From Scytonema sp035967975 (GTDB taxonomy: Bacteria; Cyanobacteriota; Cyanobacteriia; Cyanobacteriales; Nostocaceae): DNA of 64,000 nt. Shown here in pieces: positions 45,020-54,277 of this stretch (positions within the stretch are counted from its first letter, which is position 1; the number at the start of each line of letters is the position of its first letter). The position numbers and the translations under genes were made by a program. Under the pieces are notes generated by a model. That model was not told where the DNA came from and did not search any database. It was given only the letters and a program-made list of their open reading frames with translations. Where the stretch lies: assembly GCA_035967975.1 (NCBI GenBank), contig JAWQFQ010000012.1, forward strand, positions 1-64,000, written 5' to 3'.

Positions 45020-47143
45020 ATGGCTATTGTTACAGTTACCAATACCTTAGACAGTGGAGCAGGTTCTTTAAGAGAGATACTCACTAATGCTCAATCAGGA
45101 GACACTGTTAAGTTTGCTTCCAGTCTTGCTAACAAAAAAATCACGCTTACCAGCGGCGAAATCAAGATTCTCAAGGAAGTAAACATTAATAATTCCGATG
45201 CACCCAATTTAACTATTAGTGGCAACTATCAAAGTCGCATCTTTAATATCGGAAACAGACAGAACCGCATTAACGTAACTATCAAGAATTTAACGTTCGC
45301 AGATGGTCGGGCAATTGCCGGAACAGTTGATGACAAAAATATTGCTGGTGGTGGTGCCATCCGAATTCACGACTTCAGCGATCTCGTAGTTGAAAATAGC
45401 ACCTTTAACAACAATGTTGCGGAACGGGGGGGAGCAATTCATGTCAACTATGGTGGTTCCTTAACCGTAAGTGACAGCATATTTGATGGTAATGATGGCT
45501 CCATTGCTGATGATGGCTTTAGTGGAGGAGCGATCGCTACACATGGCTCTGGTGGTGAACCTGGTTTCGATCCGGGAAATGGCTTCCTTCAAATTGAAGA
45601 CAGTCAGTTTACCAATAATAAAGGCGTTGCAGGTGGAGCTGTTTACAGCCTGCTTGGTCCTTTAACCATTGAAAATTCTGTTTTTAAAGATAATGAGAGC
45701 ACGGGAGACGGTGGCGCAATATTTACTGACGGAGCCAACAGCGCACCAAGAAATGGAAAAGGCGGTCAGATCATTATCCGCAATACTGTTGTTGAAAACA
45801 ATAAAGCTAAAGGTCAAGGTGGTGGTCTGTTCTTATGGACTTACAACCCTGATGAAGTCCTGATAGAAGGCAGCAGGATTGTTGATAACTCAACTACCTT
45901 CGGAGGAATTTATAATGACTCCAAAGCTGGCGGTGTGCGGGTTGCCAACGGCAAATTAACCATTCGTAATTCCACAATTGCTAACAATACGACTGACAAG
46001 CAAGGTGGAGGACTTTGGGTCGATAGTCCCCTTGGCGTTACCATTGACAATTCTACTTTTTCAGGTAACAAAGCAAAACTAGATCAAGGTGGAGCTATTA
46101 CCTTCAATACACCAGATGGAACTCCGGTTAAGATCACAAATACCACTTTCGCTAACAACTCCACTGGACGAGATGCTGGAGCAATTTGGTCGCACGGGGG
46201 AAATAGTGATGACATTACCCTGATCAATACCATCTTTGCTGGTAACACTGCAGCCGTTACAAAACAAGGTAACACAAATTTTCAGTTGAAAGATGGCGGT
46301 GGTAACTTTGTTGAAAACATTGTAGGCGAAAGAGGACCTAAGGTTACAGCAACCGCTACTTATGTAGATGACCTCAAGCTCAGTGATACTTTAGAACTGA
46401 TAGGAGATGACCTCATGTACACTCTTGAAAGCGACAGTCCCGCTATCAATGCTGGAATCAAGAATGGGGCTCCTACAATAGACCAACGCAATGTTGCCAG
46501 AGACAGTCAACCTGATGCAGGTGCGTTTGAAGTTGTCTCCACTACCTCAAGTCCCAGCCCTGCTACTCCTCAACAGCCTCCTACATCTGGAAATAGCACA
46601 ATAGACGACAATGAAATTATCACTCCTGTAGATAGTCCTATTACTTTTGACAAGCCACTGATTGACTTGCGTAAGATAGACCTCAATCAAGATGGTCAAG
46701 TCGATAGTAAAGTCTCAACTGTTTTTGAGAACATCCGTAGCAATTCTCGTCTTCAAGTCTCTGTGGGGTTCTATAAAGTAGCTAATGAAGATGGAGCAGT
46801 TGTTAATCCTGATACTCGGAAACTCGTTAGTCCGGATGAGGAAGGTTATATTCAAGCAGTATCAAAACAACGAATCTGGGATATACATTTGCATCAAGGT
46901 CGTAGCAACTTAATTACTGAACTTGAAGGCGGGGCATTATATGCACCATTCTTGATCACCAGAGAGCAAGTTCCCGGTTTGCAAAGATTTCCAGTATACT
47001 TCAACTATGGTACTGCAAATTCTGACAAAGCAAGTCACATTAAGCTACTAGGTAACAATCAGTTTGGATTTGAAGATGCATTTGGTGGAGGGGATCAAAG
47101 CTTTAATGACTTTACATTTACAGTCAAGCTAGAAAGGGCTTAG
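45020..47143 (+). CDS. Right-handed beta-helix surface protein with DUF4114-like C-terminus
   Basis: A 707-residue repetitive protein. Residues about 1-490 hold parallel beta-helix repeats with recurrent GGAI / N-S-T-F-x-x-N units, and the N-terminal SGAGSLREILTNAQSGDTV motif matches the CSLREA-type start of such proteins. A Pro/Thr/Ser-rich linker follows (about 510-535). The last 160 residues end with HIKLLGNNQFGFEDAFGGGD then QSFNDFTFTV, the DUF4114 pattern often found in cyanobacterial calcium-binding exported proteins. No classical signal peptide is visible, so secretion could use a type I route. It may be an adhesin, sheath protein or polysaccharide-active protein. Flanked by the intact peroxiredoxin-glutaredoxin gene and by the fragment copy of it. 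Confidence 0.82.
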   Translation: MAIVTVTNTLDSGAGSLREILTNAQSGDTVKFASSLANKKITLTSGEIKILKEVNINNSDAPNLTISGNYQSRIFNIGNRQNRINVTIKNLTFADGRAIAGTVDDKNIAGGGAIRIHDFSDLVVENSTFNNNVAERGGAIHVNYGGSLTVSDSIFDGNDGSIADDGFSGGAIATHGSGGEPGFDPGNGFLQIEDSQFTNNKGVAGGAVYSLLGPLTIENSVFKDNESTGDGGAIFTDGANSAPRNGKGGQIIIRNTVVENNKAKGQGGGLFLWTYNPDEVLIEGSRIVDNSTTFGGIYNDSKAGGVRVANGKLTIRNSTIANNTTDKQGGGLWVDSPLGVTIDNSTFSGNKAKLDQGGAITFNTPDGTPVKITNTTFANNSTGRDAGAIWSHGGNSDDITLINTIFAGNTAAVTKQGNTNFQLKDGGGNFVENIVGERGPKVTATATYVDDLKLSDTLELIGDDLMYTLESDSPAINAGIKNGAPTIDQRNVARDSQPDAGAFEVVSTTSSPSPATPQQPPTSGNSTIDDNEIITPVDSPITFDKPLIDLRKIDLNQDGQVDSKVSTVFENIRSNSRLQVSVGFYKVANEDGAVVNPDTRKLVSPDEEGYIQAVSKQRIWDIHLHQGRSNLITELEGGALYAPFLITREQVPGLQRFPVYFNYGTANSDKASHIKLLGNNQFGFEDAFGGGDQSFNDFTFTVKLERA

Positions 47144-47236
47144 TTACAAGCAATTTTCAGGTAAATAGATTGCAGTTATAAAGGCGTTGGGCAAAGGTGT
47201 TCTCGTAAAATTCGGACCTTTGCCTTTACAAAGGAT

Positions 47237-47353
47237 GTTACACCTCGCACGTTACAAGCGGTCACGAGTGCATCAACCGTTCCCCAAGTATTTATTGATG
47301 GCAAACTGATTGGCGGTTCGGAAGCACTTGCAGAGCATCTGAATGCAGTTTAG
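47237..47353 (+). pseudogene. Duplicated C-terminal fragment of the glutaredoxin domain
   Basis: 117 bases nearly identical to the end of the peroxiredoxin-glutaredoxin gene at 44290-44406. It reads VTPRTLQAVTSASTVPQVFI then DGKLIGGSEALAEHLNAV and a stop, in one frame. The CPYC site and everything before it are missing, so it cannot be functional. The similarity begins abruptly. It lies 93 bases after the beta-helix gene. Confidence 0.9.
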
Positions 47354-47382
47354 ATAATGTAGGGATGAGCGGTCCTCCCTGA

Positions 47383-47937
47383 GGGAGACCTCCAGCTAAT
47401 GTCAGTAAAGAAAAAAAGAAACAAGATTTAGAAGCTGAGAAGATTCGTAATTGTATTGAAGGAAAATTCGGACAAGCTAAGAGAAGATTTAGTCTGGGTA
47501 GAGTCATTCGTGATAGGTTAAGGTCATAAACAATTTGTCAATAAGCAATAGTGCTGAAAATTTAGCCGAAAATACAGTTTGAAAACACTATTTTCGCTCC
47601 GGCGATCGCTTAAGATTTAGACCGATCATTTTTTCAAAGGCTGAAAAATCAGTACAAACGTGAATTAAATACCTCGTATTTGGTTTAATTCTCAGGATAA
47701 TTACGAATTGACAAAAGTAATTTAGTCTTAACCTGTCACGAATGGGGTAGAGTGATGGCGAAGCTTGTTAATACTTCTGAAACCGCAATTGCTATGACTT
47801 TTTTAGTTATGAATCTTTCCACTCATCTCTCACGGCTGTTTTATGCTTTTTTATGTCTATTTTTGAAAACAAAACCTTTTTTCTCGTTTTCTATCATTCA
47901 AAATTATAGCTTGCTGAAAAATAATATAGGCTTATAA
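47383..47937 (+). pseudogene. IS5/IS1182-type transposase C-terminal remnant, interrupted
   Basis: The end of a DDE transposase, in two pieces. The first (47383-47504) reads GRPPANVSKEKKKQ...RNCI then EGKFGQAKRRFSLGRV, with the ExxKxxxG/R-type signature. The second (47754-47937) continues exactly in frame with MAKLVNTSETAIAMTFLVMN then LSTHLS. Between them lies a short inverted-repeat element. The N-terminal two thirds, including the first catalytic aspartates, are absent. Family name is from memory of similar sequences. Confidence 0.8.
47505..47744. mobile_element. Short inverted-repeat element inside the transposase remnant
   Basis: Terminal inverted repeats CATTCGTGATAGGTTAAG (47505-47522) and CTTAACCTGTCACGAATG (47727-47744), 18 bases with one mismatch. 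They are flanked by the direct repeat GGGTAGAGT (47496-47504 and 47745-47753), a nine-base target duplication. The 240-base interior has no coding capacity. Removing the element plus one target copy restores the transposase reading frame. Confidence 0.88.
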
Positions 47938-47939
47938 GT

Positions 47940-48060
47940 CAATACGGTTCAGTTAAGGAATACAGTTGAGACTGTTCTCAATAAGAGTACCAAGACTTAC
48001 GGAGGAATAAGGTTTCTGGCACTTCAACTTTCGTCATCCATCACTAACTGAACCGTATTG
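47940..48060. mobile_element. Short inverted-repeat element (MITE), CAATACGGTT family, copy 2
   Basis: Perfect 16-base terminal inverted repeats CAATACGGTTCAGTTA (47940-47955) and TAACTGAACCGTATTG (48045-48060), with the direct repeat GCTTATAAGT on both sides (47930-47939 and 48061-48070). The element is 121 bases and non-coding. Its ends match those of the element between the caspase genes, so both were probably moved by the same transposase. It sits exactly at the stop codon of the transposase remnant. Confidence 0.9.
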
Positions 48061-48264
48061 GCTTATAAGTTATTGTTGTTGAGCAACCAATCAACCCTCA
48101 TCTGGCTTTTTGAAGACTTTTTCAGCAAGCCCTATATAAACTTTATATTGTTCTCGTTTGTGACACGAGAACAAAATTTTCTTGATTTCACCCTTCATTC
48201 TTCCTTAACCGAGCAGTATTGGGATGTGTTCTCAATATTTTTTGAGTTGGTATAATTTCTCAAT

Positions 48265-49614
48265 TTAGCTCAAGGGCGCTTTAGGATGCGGATGGACAGT
48301 ATTTGCTTGTAAATTACAAAGCCGATGATTCATTCGCTTGCTTATTTGTTCTTCTTGCCATCGCAAGCCAATAAAAGCTGCTACAGGGATGACATATCCC
48401 GGTTCTTCCATTTGAGTAAAAATCAATCCAAAGATAGGCACGCTTAGAAGTGTAAATTTACTGGCATCATCTACACAAAATCTCCGCCAAATAATCCAGA
48501 GTATATATATATAACTAGCTATACCTAACAAACCCCAATCTCCCCATATCCCTGCCCAACCAAAAAATGGCGACCACAAACGGCTCCGGGGTCCTATCCA
48601 GCTAGCCCAATATGCATCCCATGTTGCTTGACTTGCAGGATGACGTGTCGCACCCAAGGGATCTAATAAAGCTGCATAATCTCTCAACATCCAAGCTCCT
48701 AATCTCCCAATTGTGTGTCCTGGACCTAAGCCAAATAACCAGTTTAATGACGATTTATAGAAGGAGGGAATAATCGTAAATACTGATGTTTTTAAATCTA
48801 TACCATCTTGAATTTGGTCGTCACGAGAAAAAGTAAGTAATCCAGGAGCAACGGTATGAGCTGCCCAGTAAAGTACACCCACAAACAAACCAATAGCAAA
48901 TAAATACTGAAAAATTGTCACAAGAGTCTTAACTGATAACTTAAGTTTACTGATAGTTAGAAGAAAAAATGCTAATAAATAGATGATGAAACTGGATTTG
49001 GAATCAGTAATAAAAAGGTGGATTATTGCTGCAACAATTAAAGCTATACGCATCCATAAAGGAGATTTTTTAACATTGAAAAAATAATAAGCAGCTAGAA
49101 CAACCGAAACTGCGGAAGCAACATCACTACCAGCACCTTGCCCTACAAAAACTCCAGTGATAAAGTCACCTGGTGCCGCTGCTCCTTCACCCCAACGAAG
49201 AATAAACTTCTGCACAAAGCTCAATATAAGATTGAAAAGAGTGAAGGCTAGTATTGCAGAACGGAATTTTTGCAGGCTCTTCTCTGAGAGATTCATGCTA
49301 ATCAACATTAGCAGAAATATAAACCATTCAGTACGTAGTAGGTAGTCTAAAACAACATTAATAAATCCAGCTTTATTAACTAATGCGCTAGATACTACGA
49401 CTGCCAACATAATCATTAAGCCAGCTAGAAGTTCCAACACGGCGTAGACTCGAACACGTGTTCGAGTTTGAATAACTATAAATACACAAAAAACAGGAAC
49501 AAGAATTAAGTGTGCAAAATTAATTAAGGAAGGAAACCCAACTTCTGAAAGCATTCTTGGGAAAAAAGCACTGGCAAATGCTATTAGTATCAGAGCATAA
49601 CTTTTAATAAACAT
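48265..49614 (-). CDS. O-antigen polymerase/ligase-like membrane protein (Wzy type)
   Basis: A 449-residue inner-membrane protein with about ten to twelve helices. A large loop sits at about 285-375 (TRHPASQATWDAYWASWIGP and the SPFFGWAGIWGDWG segment), the usual position of the periplasmic loop in Wzy/WaaL proteins. It would polymerise or ligate lipid-linked oligosaccharide repeats on the outer face of the membrane. It is the last gene of the second minus-strand polysaccharide locus, 15 bases after a GT4 gene. Sequence similarity in this family is weak; assignment rests on topology and context. Confidence 0.75.
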   Translation of the reverse strand: MFIKSYALILIAFASAFFPRMLSEVGFPSLINFAHLILVPVFCVFIVIQTRTRVRVYAVLELLAGLMIMLAVVVSSALVNKAGFINVVLDYLLRTEWFIFLLMLISMNLSEKSLQKFRSAILAFTLFNLILSFVQKFILRWGEGAAAPGDFITGVFVGQGAGSDVASAVSVVLAAYYFFNVKKSPLWMRIALIVAAIIHLFITDSKSSFIIYLLAFFLLTISKLKLSVKTLVTIFQYLFAIGLFVGVLYWAAHTVAPGLLTFSRDDQIQDGIDLKTSVFTIIPSFYKSSLNWLFGLGPGHTIGRLGAWMLRDYAALLDPLGATRHPASQATWDAYWASWIGPRSRLWSPFFGWAGIWGDWGLLGIASYIYILWIIWRRFCVDDASKFTLLSVPIFGLIFTQMEEPGYVIPVAAFIGLRWQEEQISKRMNHRLCNLQANTVHPHPKAPLS

Positions 49615-49629
49615 ACTGAAGATAATAAA

Positions 49630-50793
49630 TTAACTGTAACGAGCTAAAGCGTAAATTTCCATGAGTTTCTGATAATTCTGTTTAGCAGTATACTTAGATT
49701 CGTATTCATATCGGGCCTCTTGCCGCATCTGACTTAGCTGTTGGGGGTTGGCTAAGAGAGATTCGACTTTGGCGGCTAAATCTCCCGGATTCCCAGTTAA
49801 GAATTTCAGTCCAGTACGGTTTTCATCCACAAGTTCGGCGATCGCACCAATATCAGCAGCAATGACAGGTGTTCCTTTAGCAAAGGCTTCTACTGCTACA
49901 CGACCAAAAGTTTCATACCAGTTAGAGGGAAAAATTAAAAATCTAGCCTCTCCCATAAGTTCGTAAACCTCTGACATAGGTTTGCGACCAAGACACTCAA
50001 TATGAGGCATATCCTTGACATCCTCTGAGACTTTCTCAGCTAATGGACCGTTCCCAACAATTTTTAGGGGAAGTTTTACCTGTAGTTGCTTCCAAGCTTC
50101 CAGTAAAGTATTTAAACCTTTTTCTACAGATAGTCGCCCTACGTATAGAGCATAACCACCCTTTCCCTGTCCTGCTTTTGGATCGGGGTGAACAAAGTTA
50201 GGTTTAACAATTATTTTGTCAGCTGGTAATCCTCCGGCAATAAACTTCTGTCGGGCAAATTCGGTGAGAGTAATGTAGAGGTCTACCATTGTTACCCAAG
50301 TACGTAGGGTACGGTGTACCACAATCATACTTGCTACCGCTGCACTAGCAACTCGACTTTCTCGGTAACAACCATGTAGTATGCCAGGTAAAGGCACAGG
50401 TTTACCTAAGCAGTCCTCACATACGTGGCCATCTCTAAAAAATAGGGCATTAGGGCAGAGCAATCGATAATTCCGCAAAGTTTGAACTACAGGCACTCTC
50501 TCAGCTTTTGCCGCATAGTAAACCGAGGGGGAAATTAATGGGAAAAAATTTTGTACGTGAACTATGTCGTGAACCTTTTGTTTGAGTTGTTGTTGAATGA
50601 TTTGATAAGATTCTTGCGACCACACTGTTCTCAATGCCAAATCCAGCGATTTCATTGTGGCAATGCGATCATTGTTTTCTTCATAGACTTCAACTTGATG
50701 TCCCATTTCCCGTAAAAGATTCTCCTCGGCTTGGCGAGACTCATCTTCTCCTCCACGAATTTGATAGCGGTTATGTACGCTCAGAATCCGCAT
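49630..50793 (-). CDS. Glycosyltransferase family 4
   Basis: A GT-B fold glycosyltransferase of about 387 residues from the ATG ending at 50793 (MRILSVHNRYQIRGGEDE). AAAGGA lies ten bases upstream of this ATG. An upstream in-frame ATG at 50832 adds 13 residues that look non-native. The acceptor lobe starts with VHNRYQIRGGEDE. A Cys-rich segment (CPNALFFRDGHVCEDCLGKP) could bind metal. The donor lobe has YVGRLSVEKGLNTLLEAWKQ and the GT4 motif SNWYETFGRVAVEAFAKGTP. It would add a hexose to the growing lipid-linked unit. Part of a tight operon with Wzy and two further GT4 genes. Confidence 0.88.
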   Translation of the reverse strand: MRILSVHNRYQIRGGEDESRQAEENLLREMGHQVEVYEENNDRIATMKSLDLALRTVWSQESYQIIQQQLKQKVHDIVHVQNFFPLISPSVYYAAKAERVPVVQTLRNYRLLCPNALFFRDGHVCEDCLGKPVPLPGILHGCYRESRVASAAVASMIVVHRTLRTWVTMVDLYITLTEFARQKFIAGGLPADKIIVKPNFVHPDPKAGQGKGGYALYVGRLSVEKGLNTLLEAWKQLQVKLPLKIVGNGPLAEKVSEDVKDMPHIECLGRKPMSEVYELMGEARFLIFPSNWYETFGRVAVEAFAKGTPVIAADIGAIAELVDENRTGLKFLTGNPGDLAAKVESLLANPQQLSQMRQEARYEYESKYTAKQNYQKLMEIYALARYS

Positions 50794-50854
50794 TTTTTTA
50801 ATTCCTTTGCACCTAAGGTATAAAGTTTTCACTATTCAACAAGATTAGGCAAAA

Positions 50855-52165
50855 TTACTGTGCTTGACCTGAATTTATATCAAGTTTACCTATAAGGGAT
50901 TTTTGATTGTATCTAATAGTTTCTACATATTGCTGAGCTATGAACTGACACTTAATTTCCCAACTATAAATTTCCCTAGCCCGTTTTTGTGCAGCTTGCC
51001 CCATTTGCGATCGCAAATTTGTGTCCCAAGCTATACGTGCCATAGCTTGGGAGAGGTCGCGTACCGCCTGTTCTGGTGAATCAGGAAAAATTTTTTCACC
51101 TGTTTGTTCTGTGACTAAAATGCTCGGTCCACCTAAATTCAAACACAGTACAGGTAAACCCACTGCTAATGCCTCCAAACACACCATACCTCCAGATTCA
51201 TGCAGGCTAGGATGAACCAAAGCCATACACATTCTGAGCTTCTCAAGAACTTCATTCCGGGGAAGATTTCTCCAAAACTTGACTTGATGAGCAATACCCA
51301 ATTGCTGCGCTAAAACCTGCAGTCGTTGCAACTCAGATCCATCACCAATAATCCAGTACTCAGCATCACTAGGTAAGTTAGCTTGGGAAAAAGCACGCAA
51401 TCCTAAATCAAAGCCCTTCCAATGTAGCAGTCTGCCGATACTAATAAATCTGGTAGCACTATCTTGATTGGTAGCTTCTTGAGTTAGATAACTGATTTCG
51501 CTGTCAGACAAGCCTAATTGAGAATAAACTTGGACGTTTTTTGCTCCCAATCGCTGCAAGCGTTTAGCTGTATCTTCGGTTGTTGCCCAACAGATAGCAC
51601 TTTTGCGTGCGGTTATGCGAAGAAATGGATCTAGCTCACCTAACGAACGCGCTAAATCTCGCAAGATTTCATAAATTTTTCCTCGCAAACTAAAATTGCG
51701 CCAAAATGCCTTGGGTGCTGACTCTCCTCCTCCGACTGGACCCCAAATAAAGGGAATGGGAAGTAGCGAAAGAAAGCTAGGAGACCAGTACTTCACATAA
51801 GTGACGTGGTGTACGAGATCAAAGCCTACTTCTTTATGTAACTTGCGGCCAGTAAAGTAGGCGATTATTTGCCAGAGATAGTAATGTATTTGGACACCTT
51901 TGTTTTTATAGTTCCACCATTTTAGACAAGGGTGTAGGTCACAAAATACGAAGTGCAGATTAGAAATAGGATTTTTTTCTAGTTGAGCCTCAATTGTGGG
52001 GCGATTGTCTTCGCGACTTAAGACCCATACGTCACAGTATTTAACCAATTGCCGCACAATATTCCAGCCCACACCTGGTTCAGAGCCCATACCGGGTCTG
52101 CAAGCGTAGGCAGAAATTAAAACTTTTGGGCGCTGAGTTTGCTCCGTTGCTTGGGCTGCAATCAT
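50855..52165 (-). CDS. Glycosyltransferase family 4
   Basis: A 436-residue GT-B enzyme. The N-terminal lobe has KVLISAYACRPGMGSEPGVG, then WNIVRQL, a glycine loop typical of this subgroup. The C-terminal donor lobe has ISIGRLLHWKGFDLGLRAFS and VHPSLHESGGMVCLEALAVG. The gap to the next GT4 gene is nine bases, so the two are translated from one message. The first 10-12 residues before RPKVLIS are probably a flexible leader. Sugar specificity unknown. Confidence 0.88.
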   Translation of the reverse strand: MIAAQATEQTQRPKVLISAYACRPGMGSEPGVGWNIVRQLVKYCDVWVLSREDNRPTIEAQLEKNPISNLHFVFCDLHPCLKWWNYKNKGVQIHYYLWQIIAYFTGRKLHKEVGFDLVHHVTYVKYWSPSFLSLLPIPFIWGPVGGGESAPKAFWRNFSLRGKIYEILRDLARSLGELDPFLRITARKSAICWATTEDTAKRLQRLGAKNVQVYSQLGLSDSEISYLTQEATNQDSATRFISIGRLLHWKGFDLGLRAFSQANLPSDAEYWIIGDGSELQRLQVLAQQLGIAHQVKFWRNLPRNEVLEKLRMCMALVHPSLHESGGMVCLEALAVGLPVLCLNLGGPSILVTEQTGEKIFPDSPEQAVRDLSQAMARIAWDTNLRSQMGQAAQKRAREIYSWEIKCQFIAQQYVETIRYNQKSLIGKLDINSGQAQ

Positions 52166-52174
52166 CAGGTTTCC

Positions 52175-53350
52175 TCAATCGGTGAAAGGGAGTAATTGTG
52201 GTTTATTAAACTCAGATACCTTGCTGCTGCCTTTAGCTACCAAAGTCTCATAAATGGAAGCAACTTGTTCTGCAGTTTTCTCCCAAGTGAACAATTTAGC
52301 TCTTGTTAATCCTTGATTGATTAATCTTTGGTAGAAATCAGCGTCATTTTTGAGACAAAGTACTGCTTTTACAATCGCGTCAACATCCATTGGTTCAACT
52401 AAAATAGCTGCGTCTCCAGCAACCTCTGGTAAGGAGGTGACATTGGAGGTAATCACTGCTGTTCCACAAGCCATTGCCTCTAATATTGTGATGCCAAATC
52501 CTTCGTAAAGTGAAGGTGACAGCAAAATATCAGCGGCATTGTAGATTTCTACTAAGCTGGCTTTATCAGGCTTACCTAAATAAGTTATACAGTTGTCAAG
52601 ATTATACTTCTGGATAAATACTTTTTGTTCGCGTGTAAAATCTGCTCCTGTCTTTAACAAATGTACCGATACTTCTTGCGCTCTTAGTGCTTGTACAGCT
52701 TTTAAAACTGTAAACACATTTTTACGAGGCTGATTTGAGCCGACGTTTAGCAAGCAGATGGTGTCCGGCGAAATTTGATGTTGTTGCCGAAAAGCTTTAA
52801 ATTCTGTAGGTGATAAAGGACGAAATAGAGAATCTACCCCATTAGGAGCAACAGTGATGCGTTCCGGTGCTATCTTCAAAATTTGTACGATATCTTTGGC
52901 TGTGTGAGCAGAGACGGAAATGATATGTTTGGCTTGGTGTAATCCTCTAACAGCAAATTTCCATACAATGGTACTGATAAAACTGAGACGAGAACCTTCA
53001 TGAATATTTTCTGGTTGAAGAAAATTAATCAAGTCGTGGCAAGTGACAGTTACCGATTTACCTGTGCCTTTTAGCCAATAGACAATGTGAGCATCACTGT
53101 GGTCAATGATATGAAAAATATCAGCTTCTTGTCGCTTTACAGTTGCAGGATAACGCCAGTAGCGTTCATAGTACTTCTGTAGTCCCTCTAACCAAGAACT
53201 TTTATTTTTATCAAGAGCATAGCTTTTTGGGGTTAATTCAATAATTTGCCAGTTCGGTCGAACGGCTTTCAAACCACTTACCAAACCATCAGCATGGACA
53301 TCCATGCTGATGGATGCTCCTCGTAGTCTGCGAACAATTGCAACCCGCAT
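52175..53350 (-). CDS. Glycosyltransferase family 4 (mannosyltransferase-like)
   Basis: A 391-residue GT-B enzyme beginning MRVAIVRRLRGASISMDVHA. The donor lobe has LNVGSNQPRKNVFTVLKAVQ and LSPSLYEGFGITILEAMACG, then TAVITSNVTSLPEVAGDAAI, the classical GT4 pattern often annotated as mannosyl- or rhamnosyltransferase. It sits 29 bases downstream of the methyltransferase gene and nine bases upstream of the next GT4 gene. The start codon follows a good AAAGGAG ribosome site. Confidence 0.9.
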   Translation of the reverse strand: MRVAIVRRLRGASISMDVHADGLVSGLKAVRPNWQIIELTPKSYALDKNKSSWLEGLQKYYERYWRYPATVKRQEADIFHIIDHSDAHIVYWLKGTGKSVTVTCHDLINFLQPENIHEGSRLSFISTIVWKFAVRGLHQAKHIISVSAHTAKDIVQILKIAPERITVAPNGVDSLFRPLSPTEFKAFRQQHQISPDTICLLNVGSNQPRKNVFTVLKAVQALRAQEVSVHLLKTGADFTREQKVFIQKYNLDNCITYLGKPDKASLVEIYNAADILLSPSLYEGFGITILEAMACGTAVITSNVTSLPEVAGDAAILVEPMDVDAIVKAVLCLKNDADFYQRLINQGLTRAKLFTWEKTAEQVASIYETLVAKGSSKVSEFNKPQLLPFTD

Positions 53351-53379
53351 TTGTATCTCCTTTCTCTCGGCTAGTACTC

Positions 53380-54156
53380 CTACTTCCTACAAAAGTAAAT
53401 ATCTTCACAGTTGTCATCATCGCTTTCTAAACGATATTTTTCACTAGTATGGCTTCCTAATTCCTGAAGATAATCATATACTGCCACTTGGAATCCTGCT
53501 GCTTCCAGTCTATCTTTGTAGTCACGCCCGTAAAGTCGGAGATGGTCTTTTTGTCCGTAAAACTTTAGCCTATCTTCTGGAGAAACAATATTGGGATCTT
53601 CAAAGGTTTTGTCCAAATTTCCATTGAGGGGAACTTGTAAAAGCGCCCAACCACCAGGTTTGAGAACTCTGTACAGTTCTTTCAAAGCTTTACTATCATC
53701 TGACACATGTTCTAGAACATGATTACAAAGAATAACATCAAAAGAATTATCTGTAAAATGCATATTGGTAATGTCTACATTCACCATTGCACGAGGTGCT
53801 GATAAATCGGCACTGAGGTAATCTAAATTAGACAGTGATCGCAAAAGTCTGTAGAGTTGAAATTCTGGGGCAACGTGTAGAACTTTAAGTTTTTCGGACA
53901 ATAAATTGGTGTGGTTTTTCAGGAAAAGCCATATCAAACGATGCCTTTCAAGGGAAAAGCATTTGGGGCATTCGGCATTGGGTCTAGCATTAATTCCTGC
54001 TGGTAAAAATGTTCGGAAGTTACTGTTACAGCAAGGACAACTTACTTTGTTACCAGAATAAAGAATGGATTGTACTGTAGACAAACCAGATTTTGCTACT
54101 TGTGATAGATAGTATTTGAAATTTGTTATTTCTAAATTATTTTTTAAGGAATTCAT
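53380..54156 (-). CDS. SAM-dependent methyltransferase with N-terminal zinc ribbon
   Basis: A 258-residue class I methyltransferase. Residues about 40-62 carry two Cys pairs (CPCCNSNF and CPKC), probably a structural zinc ribbon. The SAM fold is of the Methyltransf_11 type: VLHVAPEF, LSADLSAPRAMVNVDITNMH, then FDVILCNHVLEHVSDD and VLKPGGWALLQVPL. It probably methylates a sugar or a polymer end in the surrounding glycosyltransferase operon. Methylation of terminal residues is a known way of ending chains, but the acceptor is not readable here. Confidence 0.85.
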   Translation of the reverse strand: MNSLKNNLEITNFKYYLSQVAKSGLSTVQSILYSGNKVSCPCCNSNFRTFLPAGINARPNAECPKCFSLERHRLIWLFLKNHTNLLSEKLKVLHVAPEFQLYRLLRSLSNLDYLSADLSAPRAMVNVDITNMHFTDNSFDVILCNHVLEHVSDDSKALKELYRVLKPGGWALLQVPLNGNLDKTFEDPNIVSPEDRLKFYGQKDHLRLYGRDYKDRLEAAGFQVAVYDYLQELGSHTSEKYRLESDDDNCEDIYFCRK

Positions 54157-54277
54157 GATTAAATCTTTTAAAGGACATTATTCAAACGAAATATTTTCAG
54201 GAACAACTCTTTCATTACTTGAAATGGTCAACTGAATTAAGACTGCAAAAACCTATGTAAATAGTGATAAATTAAGT

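Noticed and set aside
47383..47937. A functional insertion sequence
   Set aside because: Only the C-terminal third of the transposase remains and it is interrupted by another element.
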